Positions 1 to 6,051 of a stretch of DNA of 7,840 nucleotides are shown here, in pieces. The notes beneath the pieces are model-generated. The model searched no databases and was not told the origin of the DNA. It saw only the letters and a program-made list of their open reading frames with translations. Numbering within the stretch: position 1 is the stretch's first letter; every line of letters starts with the position of its first letter. The stretch lies in assembly GCA_036278455.1 (NCBI GenBank), contig DASULB010000178.1, forward strand, positions 1-7,840. Reading direction: 5' to 3'. Source of the DNA: FW021-bin31 sp036278455. GTDB taxonomy: Bacteria > Bacteroidota > Bacteroidia > Chitinophagales > Chitinophagaceae. Both the position numbers and the translations under genes were made by a program.

Positions 1-536
1 AAAAACGACAGCGCGTCCGACATCCGTGATCTCACGGATTTACCATCAATCACTTCGGAGAGGAAGGCGGTATCTTTTGTCTTCTTCACATACTTGTAGA
101 CCGCCTGGATAAGCGAGGTCTCCTGGTCGGTCTCTACAGTATTCTTATGTCCTGCAAAGTCCGGCGCATGATCGCTGTAAATATAATCATATCCCCCATG
201 CGCCTTGCTTTTGGGAATATATCCGTCTACAATATTGCCATCGGCCCCCTGCAACTGAAAAAACACTTCTAACCGCTTTTTGACAGAATCTGCCGGCATG
301 ACCTCGCAGGATAGCGTGATAAAGGTGTCGAAATCCCTGATCCAAACCTCCCCATAGCTGCTGCCCGCGTTAAAGCCGGTCCGGAGCAGATCCGCCGCCA
401 TCGTTTTCACCTGGTTCAGCGAGGCATCGACGGTAATGGTCTTTGCCAGCTTCTTTGTTTGTTGAGCAGACGCGCGACGGTAGCCCATCATGGCGCAGGT
501 GATCATCAAGAAAAAGATTATTTTTTTCAACATCAT
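1..536 (-). CDS. Secreted protein, probable (alpha/alpha)6-barrel glycosidase, N-terminal part (runs off left edge)
   Basis: An open frame of 178 codons from ATG at 536 stays open to the window edge, so the C-terminus is missing. A second ATG follows at once (533), so the start could be either. The N-terminus MMLKKIIFFLMITCAMM followed by RRASA|QQ reads as a Sec signal peptide cut near residue 24, with no lipobox cysteine, so the product is periplasmic or secreted. After it come a helical stretch, then YGEVWIRDFDTF (about 61-72), DGNIVDGYIPK (99-109) and TVETDQETSLIQAVYKYV (133-150). The W-I-R-D core, followed by an acidic/aromatic segment and a T-x-x-D-x-E-T helix, recalls six-hairpin glycosidases such as GH63, GH37 and debranching-type enzymes. 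I cannot name the family from this portion. It lies 109 bases downstream of the GH92 gene on the same strand, so a role in glycan breakdown is inferred. The gene is sure; the function is tentative. Confidence 0.85.
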   Translation of the reverse strand, partial: MMLKKIIFFLMITCAMMGYRRASAQQTKKLAKTITVDASLNQVKTMAADLLRTGFNAGSSYGEVWIRDFDTFITLSCEVMPADSVKKRLEVFFQLQGADGNIVDGYIPKSKAHGGYDYIYSDHAPDFAGHKNTVETDQETSLIQAVYKYVKKTKDTAFLSEVIDGKSVRSRMSDALSF

Positions 537-592
537 GAGGCAGATTCGGGATTTGTAATCAAGTACCGGCGACATCAGGCACTTTCCCAGGC

Positions 593-600
593 CAAAAATA
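593..600 (-). promoter_or_regulatory. Candidate Bacteroidota -7 element for the left-edge glycosidase gene
   Basis: On the minus strand the sequence is TATTTTTG, an exact match to the TAnnTTTG -7 consensus of Bacteroidota primary-sigma promoters. A weak -33 match, TTAG (624-621), lies 20 bases upstream. The element is 57 bases before the ATG at 536, inside the gap after the GH92 stop, which suggests that the left-edge gene can be transcribed independently of GH92. Such short motifs also occur by chance in AT-rich gaps. Confidence 0.4.
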
Positions 601-645
601 GGATTAACTAACCAGGAACCCTAATAACGGATCCCCCATTTTTCA

Positions 646-3600
646 TTAGGCGTGGGCCCCCATCTCCAATATCAACTGGCCACCTTTTAACAATTCACTT
701 GCAGGGAACATGCAGGACTCCAATTTCTTACCGTTCAATACGGCGCTTTGAATATACATATTCTTTCTGGAGACGTGATGGGCGATAATGGTAAATGTTC
801 CCCCACGTCCAAAACGGTTCCCCAGATCAATGGTTATCTTTTTAAAGATCGGGCTGGCAATTTCATAAACAGGATTTACGCTGCAACCACCATCCGTCTG
901 GAACAAGCCCATGGCGGCCATCAGGAACCAGGCACTCATCTGTCCCTGATCTTCATCACCCAGATAAGCATTGGACAACCCGTACCCGTAATAGCGGTCC
1001 AGGATGGCACGGCTCCATTTCTGGGTTAACCAGGGTTTATGCGCCCAGTTAAATAAAAAGGCGAACTGCATGGACTGCTGGTTTCCCTGTACGACGGGGA
1101 ATTCCCAATATTGGTCCCCGGGTGCGTTGAACCGCCAGGGATAGCTCTGCTTAAAGCCCCATTTTAACCGGTCCACAAACCGGTCTGCCCCTATCCATTT
1201 GATTAAACCCGGCATGTCCTGCGGAACAAAATAAGTCAGCTGCCAGGCGTTCCCTTCCACATAGTCGCTGTTGGCTCCCGACCTGAAAGGATCAAAATCT
1301 TTCATCCATGACCCGTCTGAGTTTCTGAGGCGCGCATAGCCTGTCTTTTTATCAACGGCGTTTTTCCACCAGGATCCGCGGTCAGCAAATAAATGATCGT
1401 CAGCGGTCTTTCCGAGCGCCCTGGCGAACTGCGCCACTGTCCAGTTATCATAAGCATATTCCAGGGTGTTGGAAAACCGTCCTTTATCATAAGGGACATA
1501 CTTGTATTTCAAAAACGCCTTCAGGTCATGGTTCCCCGCCAACCCGTCACCGATTTTCCAGGCGGGCGTGGTTTCCATTTTCCGCACCGCTGCATAGGCC
1601 TTTTCCACATTGTAATTCCTGATACCCATCTGGTAGGCGCCCACGATCAGGGGGATTTCATGCTCGGCCACCATGACGGGGATATACTTCATCCCCGCCG
1701 GCCCCTTGGCCAAAGCGCCGTTGGCATCATACATGGCCAGTTCGGACCTTACCCACCTGGATGACCATTCGGGCGTAACCAGGTTCCAGAATTGATTCAG
1801 GTTCCAGAAGGCATTCCAAAACGCATCACAACCCAGTGCGCGCGCGTCGGTATCTTTTAGTTGTCTGATGTCCCCTGTGGCGTCCACCCACTTCCCATCC
1901 ACGTCATTGTAAGTATTGCGGCTGCATAGAGCCCGGTACATGTTGGTGTAAAAGCGCATTTTCTCACGCGCATCCAATGTAGTGATCTTTACGCGGTTAA
2001 AAAGCTCGTTCCAAGTAGCCATATTATGCTTCCTGACGGCACTGAAATCCCAGCCGAAAGGTTGAACGATTTCTTTATGAAGATTTTCCTCCGCCCCCTG
2101 GATGCTTACATAAGAAATGCCCGTCCTTACCTGCACCACAGGATTTTGAGTGGTATTAAATTCCAAAAATACACCGGCATGTTTTGCATCCTTCACTTTG
2201 AGCGCGGAGACATCCCGCCGGACACTGCTGTCGATCCAATACCCAAAGCCGGTAATGGGCCGGTCAAACTCCATCACAAAATGCACCGTGTAATCCTGAT
2301 CAATATCCTTTCCCCAGACGGCCGGCGCCTTTTGTTTGCTAAATCCTTCGATCCGGTGATCGCTTACTTTTGTCACCTCCACATCCGGCAGTTTATAGCC
2401 GTATTCCGCCGGTCCGCTAAAATCCACCAAAACCCTCGAAGTTTTTTCTTTGGGATAGGTATAACGCTGAAAGCTGCATCTGGTGGTAGCGGTAAGTTCA
2501 GCGGTGATGTTATATTTTTTCAGGTGCACCTTGTAATATCCGAGTGGTGCCCGCTCGCTGTTTTTTGTAATTGAAGACCGGTATCCGGTTTTGGGATTCG
2601 TCTGGTCACCCACCCGGGTAACCAAGGGCCCGTTCACCGGCAACATGGAGAGTCCCGACATCGTCCATTCATGGATGTGACTAAACCCGCCAATGCTCTC
2701 AAAGATAGGATCATAACGAGCCTGCCAGCCGGCATTCTGGTTATCCGGGCTGATCTTTACCATGCTAAATGGCATCCACGGGCCAGGCGCAATCATCCAC
2801 CTGGAATGGGCGGTGCCCATTTTGGTGTCGACATAACCCGCCGGAGTGATTTGTCTTTGTGGCGAGCGCCTGACAGAACCGGACCGGACCGGACGGCCAT
2901 TCAATTTGATCTCATAGGTACTTTCTTTAGCGGTTGTTACGGCAGGCATGGGTGCCTCAAAAATATAACGGCCGGTATCAATCTTTTGCTGAAATATCTC
3001 CTTTCCATCCACGAAGACTTCCAGCAAAGGCTCGCCGGACACGTGCTGCACGTCAATGAGCAGGGGTTGGGCGGCTTTCCCCTGGTCGGTGATGTCATAA
3101 TCCGCGGCGCTTACATCACGGATAAATGCCTGGTTAGGCGTGGCGATCCGTGCCCCGGACGGGCCGTCCATGCGCACCTGGTCAAAAACGAGCCAGGATC
3201 CCCACAGACTCTTCAGGGTGACTTCATTGCCGCCTTTCTTCAGCACCCCCGCGGGTACCGGTATTTTAACGACATCGCCGGCAACCTTTGCGGCACTCCC
3301 TTTCAGGGTGCTGTCTCCCGATCCTGCCGGCAGATGATACTCCCATGAGCTGTCATTGATGGTTACCTTTAACAACGGTGGTTTTGCAGCGCTGACATCC
3401 AGCAGGTCAATCACCAATTCCCATTGACCCTGCCGGGGAAGCTTGTCTATGCCAAACAGGATGTTGAGGACGCTGGAACGCCAGCCCGCGGTGTTGGAAG
3501 TGCCACCCCAATTGTCTTCGGGACCCGGCAAGGCGTAAGGCCAGTTCTTTTCAGGGGTAGAACTTCCAATCAGATAGAAACCGTCTTCCCATCCAAAGTC

Positions 3601-3780
3601 TTTCTCCAGAAAATGGGCATAACCCGATGGCGCTAACGCAAACTCTGCATCACTGTTATCCCCTTTGCCTATCTGCCATAAGGGCGTAAGGGATGTTTTT
3701 CCCTGTGACAGGGCACGATTTGTACCTATCGTCGACAGCGTCAGGAACATCAGGGAGAACAAATAAAACAGCTTTTTCAT
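646..3780 (-). CDS. Secreted GH92-family alpha-mannosidase with N-terminal PL4 domain III-like module
   Basis: This 1044-residue protein probably removes alpha-linked mannose from glycans outside the cytoplasm; GH92 enzymes are calcium-dependent exo-alpha-mannosidases. Residues 1-25 (MKKLFYLFSLMFLTLS... ending ALS|Q) are a Sec signal peptide without lipobox. Residues about 33-206 (from LWQIGKGDNSDAEF to LVFDQVRMDGP) resemble the carbohydrate-binding-like domain III of polysaccharide lyase family 4. Residues 212-305 look like a further beta-rich domain that I cannot name. The GH92 region starts near 314 (GYVDTKMGT, then PFSMVKISPDNQ). Key family positions appear intact: Glu842 in VEGNAWQ, the expected general acid, and Asp942 and Asp944 in GDEDQGQMSAW, the expected base/calcium cluster. 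Their spacing of about 100 residues is close to that remembered for characterised members. The usual GFSHTH-x-SG motif is here GFSHIHEWTMSG (365-376), suggesting a divergent subgroup. At 1044 residues it is longer than the roughly 750 of a plain GH92, because of the N-terminal modules. ATG at 3780 gives a proper signal peptide. Confidence 0.93.
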   Translation of the reverse strand: MKKLFYLFSLMFLTLSTIGTNRALSQGKTSLTPLWQIGKGDNSDAEFALAPSGYAHFLEKDFGWEDGFYLIGSSTPEKNWPYALPGPEDNWGGTSNTAGWRSSVLNILFGIDKLPRQGQWELVIDLLDVSAAKPPLLKVTINDSSWEYHLPAGSGDSTLKGSAAKVAGDVVKIPVPAGVLKKGGNEVTLKSLWGSWLVFDQVRMDGPSGARIATPNQAFIRDVSAADYDITDQGKAAQPLLIDVQHVSGEPLLEVFVDGKEIFQQKIDTGRYIFEAPMPAVTTAKESTYEIKLNGRPVRSGSVRRSPQRQITPAGYVDTKMGTAHSRWMIAPGPWMPFSMVKISPDNQNAGWQARYDPIFESIGGFSHIHEWTMSGLSMLPVNGPLVTRVGDQTNPKTGYRSSITKNSERAPLGYYKVHLKKYNITAELTATTRCSFQRYTYPKEKTSRVLVDFSGPAEYGYKLPDVEVTKVSDHRIEGFSKQKAPAVWGKDIDQDYTVHFVMEFDRPITGFGYWIDSSVRRDVSALKVKDAKHAGVFLEFNTTQNPVVQVRTGISYVSIQGAEENLHKEIVQPFGWDFSAVRKHNMATWNELFNRVKITTLDAREKMRFYTNMYRALCSRNTYNDVDGKWVDATGDIRQLKDTDARALGCDAFWNAFWNLNQFWNLVTPEWSSRWVRSELAMYDANGALAKGPAGMKYIPVMVAEHEIPLIVGAYQMGIRNYNVEKAYAAVRKMETTPAWKIGDGLAGNHDLKAFLKYKYVPYDKGRFSNTLEYAYDNWTVAQFARALGKTADDHLFADRGSWWKNAVDKKTGYARLRNSDGSWMKDFDPFRSGANSDYVEGNAWQLTYFVPQDMPGLIKWIGADRFVDRLKWGFKQSYPWRFNAPGDQYWEFPVVQGNQQSMQFAFLFNWAHKPWLTQKWSRAILDRYYGYGLSNAYLGDEDQGQMSAWFLMAAMGLFQTDGGCSVNPVYEIASPIFKKITIDLGNRFGRGGTFTIIAHHVSRKNMYIQSAVLNGKKLESCMFPASELLKGGQLILEMGAHA
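2878..2892. repeat. Pentanucleotide tandem repeat ACCGG x3 inside the GH92 gene
   Basis: Three exact copies of ACCGG on the plus strand, followed by a partial ACGG. On the coding strand they encode the R-P-V-R-S-G stretch (about residues 296-301), between the N-terminal modules and the GH92 catalytic region. Gain or loss of one 5-base unit would shift the frame. Three copies is few for efficient slippage, so this may be chance. Confidence 0.6.
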
Positions 3781-3784
3781 ACGC

Positions 3785-3961
3785 TTATTTTCCGGTGATC
3801 ATTGATCGTTTAAAGGTAGCATATCCCACCAGAAAACCCAATAAAACGGTTGCCGGGTAGCAGAAGGCAGCCAGGTCCTATGGTAAAATGGCGGCAGCCA
3901 CCGGTAAACACGCTTTAAAAAAATGAACAAGGCTGCGGAGGCATAAAGAGAAGGTCATCAT
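3785..3961 (-). pseudogene. Possible remnant of a membrane protein tail, interrupted by one amber codon
   Basis: One minus-strand frame runs from two ATGs at 3961 and 3958 to TAA at 3787-3785, with a single TAG at 3880-3878. The part after the amber is strongly hydrophobic with a basic end (from LAAFCYPATVLLGFLVGYATF to KRSMITGK), like the last transmembrane helix of a transporter. The part before it contains ACLPVAAAILP. The stop lies only 4 bases before the GH92 ATG. It could be a decayed gene end, a chance hydrophobic frame, or a gene with a sequencing error. I do not recognise a family. The fragment is short and confidence is low. Confidence 0.25.
3811..3841 (-). promoter_or_regulatory. 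Candidate promoter for the GH92 gene
   Basis: On the minus strand TTG (3841-3839, the -33 position) is followed after 20 bases by TACCTTTA (3818-3811), which matches 7 of 8 positions of the Bacteroidota TAnnTTTG -7 element. It lies 30 bases before the GH92 ATG, which predicts a leader of roughly 25 bases. The sequence just before the ATG is A-rich (GGAAAATAAGCGT) rather than a strong Shine-Dalgarno, as is common in the phylum. It overlaps a possible coding remnant that ends at 3785, so one of the two readings may be coincidental. Confidence 0.35.
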
Positions 3962-4014
3962 TGACAGCGCAGGAGCCCTTTACCTCCTTCGTGGAGAAGT
4001 GCTTCACCAACAAT

Positions 4015-4146
4015 TCAGTACCATAGGAATTCAGCGCTGCAGGAGTGATTTGCTGTCTTTTCAACTGCTGCCTTCTTTTTGCAGGACACCACGATAACGG
4101 AAAAGCAAGTAAGAGGCAAAGGCGACCATAGATACTTCCGGCGCAT
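4015..4146 (-). pseudogene. Short lipoprotein-like frame, possibly the start of a broken gene
   Basis: ATG at 4146 opens 43 codons with a convincing lipoprotein signal: basic MRRK, a hydrophobic stretch (YLWSPLPLTCFSVIVVS), then cysteine 22 in a VVSC lipobox followed by KKK. The frame ends at TGA (4017-4015) after CSAEFLWY. A neighbouring frame then stays open through GTELLVKHFSTKEVKG and on to a TAA near 3915, as expected if a base was lost or gained near the stop. AGGA lies two bases before the ATG. It sits 54 bases downstream of the dehydrogenase stop. It may be a decayed lipoprotein gene or a tiny real lipoprotein of 43 residues. I recognise no family. Confidence 0.35.
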
Positions 4147-4200
4147 GTTCCTATTTTACGGATGACCGGATGCGTCACCCTCATCGTGCCGGTCGCGTTA

Positions 4201-4959
4201 CTATTCTTTTTTACTTCCTGGAATCGATATGCCGAGTCCCCCGTCAATCCTTATGGCCTGGCCGGTGATAAACCCTGCAGTGTCCTGGCAAAGAAAAACA
4301 ATCAGGGCGGCCACTTCTTCGGGTTTGCCTATACGTTTCAAAAGATGCATATCCACGCACTCCTGCATCACTTCAGCAGGGTCGGGCGACAGGGCGATGG
4401 AATCCCTGAGCATAGGGGTGTCAATGGTACCGGGGCAAACGGCCACACAGCGAACAACCGGTGAATAGTCCACGGCAATGCTGCGGGTAAGTCCTAAAAT
4501 AGCGGATTTCGCCGTGGTATATGCCGCCACATTGTGTTGACTGAGAAACGCCTGCACGCTGGCTACGTTAATGACCACTCCTTTTCCCCCTCTCAGCATC
4601 AACGGGATAGCATGCTTTGAACAGAGAAAAAGACTTTTCAAATTGACATTCATCACTTCATCCCAGGCATCCACCGATGTTTCGGTGACCGTCCCATAAC
4701 GTTGTATGCCGGCGTTATTCACCAGGAAGTCTATCGCTCCGAATTTTTCATCGGCTGTCTTCATGGCGGTGATCACCTGGTCCTCCCGGGACACATCACA
4801 GCTAAGATGGATCCTGTTATGCTCATCTTTTGCGGGTCCGGCAAATGACTTGTCAAGCAACAGGAGGTTCGCTCCCATCTCTTCGAACGCCTCTGCACAA
4901 GCGGCGCCAATTCCCTTTGCCGCTCCGGTAATCACGGCTGTCTTATTTTTAAAAGTCAT
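4201..4959 (-). CDS. Classical short-chain dehydrogenase/reductase (SDR), NAD-type, probable sugar or polyol dehydrogenase
   Basis: 252 residues, a usual length for a classical SDR, with a complete Rossmann fold and active site. TGAAKGIG (11-18) is the glycine-rich dinucleotide loop and NNAG (81-84) the structural motif. The catalytic tetrad is Asn106, Ser134, Tyr147 and Lys151 (YTTAK). PGTIDTPM (176-183) and the C-terminal ITGQAIRIDGG (231-241) are also typical. Asp36 at the end of strand beta-2 (LLLLD) favours NAD over NADP. There is no signal peptide, so it is cytoplasmic. Its ATG overlaps the epimerase stop as ATGA (4959-4956), so the two genes are probably translationally coupled. Relatives include L-fucose, L-rhamnose and 2-keto-3-deoxy-sugar dehydrogenases; oxidation of a free aldose or its derivative is inferred from the neighbour. 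The exact substrate cannot be read from sequence. Confidence 0.93.
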   Translation of the reverse strand: MTFKNKTAVITGAAKGIGAACAEAFEEMGANLLLLDKSFAGPAKDEHNRIHLSCDVSREDQVITAMKTADEKFGAIDFLVNNAGIQRYGTVTETSVDAWDEVMNVNLKSLFLCSKHAIPLMLRGGKGVVINVASVQAFLSQHNVAAYTTAKSAILGLTRSIAVDYSPVVRCVAVCPGTIDTPMLRDSIALSPDPAEVMQECVDMHLLKRIGKPEEVAALIVFLCQDTAGFITGQAIRIDGGLGISIPGSKKE

Positions 4960-6017
4960 AAAAAATCTTTAAAAATTGTTTTGAGATGTATTCGCTTCGA
5001 GGGCAGGTTGAGTACAATGTTACCGCCACCATTTTCAATTGTAAAAGGCGCCATGCCATTAAAATCTTTTTCCGTTTTAAACAGCAATGATAAATACCTG
5101 CGGCTTACCGTCTCCCCGGCATCTATATATTCCACTGTTTTCTCGCCAAAGAGCCGCATACCGGTCTCTAGGATGTTTTTAAACGGCCGGTGAATGCCCG
5201 CTGTGCCAAATTCTATTCCCCGGTACCTGATTTCCCCCGCTTCCCAATGTTGCCATAAGTGGATCCAGGGATAATCCCTCCGTCTCCACAGGTACCCGAG
5301 CAACAGGCGATATCGCGGGCTGAAGGCACTGATCCAGCCATATTCTGCCCGTTTGTCCACGATAAAGGAAAATACCGAATTATAGGGGCGCCCGGGCGAC
5401 GCCAAACCGAACGAGTGGCCGTTTTCATCGGTGCCCACCGGCCAGTGCAGCGGGTCCTTTTCAGCAGGGGTCCTTCCAGACTGGTCAAATCCAACGGTAC
5501 CGTTACAAGCCACCACGGTTGCCCCGTCCAGAAAAGGGGACGACAGTGTCGGATGTTGTACCATGTTATATAACCTTCCCAGCGAACGGATGTTAGTTAC
5601 TTTCTCTTCGACGCCGTAAAGGGCGTTTTCAACATCCAGCGCAAGGGTCCTTTCCACCTGCAGTCCCTCCAGGGGGCTATCCGCCCGCATGTGCAGGGTG
5701 CGCTCATTAGTGGTAGTGTCTCTTTGCCAGAGCATGTTCGCCACTTGGCCGTGGTGGGGTATCCCGGCGTTCTTTTCGCCTTCCGAGGGCTCTCCCCAGC
5801 GTCCCAGGCACAAAAAATGTCCCTGGTAAGGCGCACCCGCCTTGTTATTGGGCGGCATCTGTTCTTTGGAAAAAGCAAAACTCAACGGATTGATCCGGTC
5901 GCCTTCCAGGTGAAAATCTGTAATAGCCCCGCCATTCAGGTCCGTCGTCACGCAGGCCCTTTCATTGCAAACGGTGATCTTGTTGGTGCCCTTGTTTTGG
6001 CCGGTCTCAGTCATCAT
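4956..6017 (-). CDS. Aldose 1-epimerase-like protein (galactose mutarotase superfamily)
   Basis: 353 residues without signal peptide, a normal mutarotase length, so a cytoplasmic enzyme that probably interconverts sugar anomers. Likely active-site positions are Arg73 (CLGRWG), His88/His89 (GIPHHGQ, 85-91), His155 (MVQHPT) and Glu269 in GIEFGT (267-272). The last would be the usual general base, and one of the histidines the acid. Overall similarity to classic GalM is remote. The QHP-T-S-PFLD pattern fits the broader uncharacterised aldose epimerase branch. ATG at 6017 is followed at once by ATG at 6014. An AGGGAG ribosome site (6027-6022) is 4 bases from the first and 7 from the second, so the second may be the true start. 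The gap to the upstream hydrolase stop is 34 bases, and the end overlaps the dehydrogenase start by 4 bases, indicating an operon. Confidence 0.82.
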   Translation of the reverse strand: MMTETGQNKGTNKITVCNERACVTTDLNGGAITDFHLEGDRINPLSFAFSKEQMPPNNKAGAPYQGHFLCLGRWGEPSEGEKNAGIPHHGQVANMLWQRDTTTNERTLHMRADSPLEGLQVERTLALDVENALYGVEEKVTNIRSLGRLYNMVQHPTLSSPFLDGATVVACNGTVGFDQSGRTPAEKDPLHWPVGTDENGHSFGLASPGRPYNSVFSFIVDKRAEYGWISAFSPRYRLLLGYLWRRRDYPWIHLWQHWEAGEIRYRGIEFGTAGIHRPFKNILETGMRLFGEKTVEYIDAGETVSRRYLSLLFKTEKDFNGMAPFTIENGGGNIVLNLPSKRIHLKTIFKDFL

Positions 6018-6021
6018 ATCG

Positions 6022-6027
6022 CTCCCT
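6022..6027 (-). promoter_or_regulatory. Shine-Dalgarno AGGGAG of the epimerase gene
   Basis: AGGGAG on the minus strand, 4 bases before ATG 6017 and 7 bases before ATG 6014. The 7-base spacing favours the second methionine. It is the clearest ribosome site in the window, where other genes have A-rich leaders. Confidence 0.55.
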
Positions 6028-6051
6028 GATCTAAAAGTGTATTATTGGCTG

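Larger units (their letters stand above)
3781..4200. other. 420-base gap with no intact gene, between dehydrogenase and GH92
   Basis: No intact gene fills this stretch. It holds the lipoprotein-like fragment (4015-4146), the amber-interrupted hydrophobic frame (3785-3961) and the candidate GH92 promoter (3811-3841). It also contains an imperfect inverted repeat, GACCGG/CCGGTC (4164-4169 and 4189-4194), just after the dehydrogenase stop, with no T-run behind it. The simplest reading is the scar of a lost gene that now serves as the GH92 upstream region. Confidence 0.5.

Noticed and set aside
2026..2574. Plus-strand open frame of 182 codons opposite the GH92 gene
   Set aside because: Antisense shadow of the same gene, with no recognisable motif or ribosome site.
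2671..3348. Plus-strand open frame of 225 codons opposite the GH92 gene
   Set aside because: It lies wholly antisense to a well-supported glycosidase, has no domain-like pattern, and is rich in R, P and G as expected of a reversed GC-rich coding frame.
4164..4194. Inverted repeat GACCGG/CCGGTC as a terminator after the dehydrogenase
   Set aside because: The stem is only 6 pairs with a 19-base loop, and no T-run follows on the minus strand.
3915..4247. Minus-strand open frame of 110 codons over the end of the dehydrogenase and the gap
   Set aside because: Its first part overlaps the dehydrogenase C-terminus in another frame. Only its later part may be a piece of the broken lipoprotein-like sequence, so it is not a gene as it stands.
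5213..5878. Alternative-frame open stretches on both strands across the epimerase gene
   Set aside because: They overlap the coherent mutarotase frame, are short and basic/serine-rich, and show no family motif.
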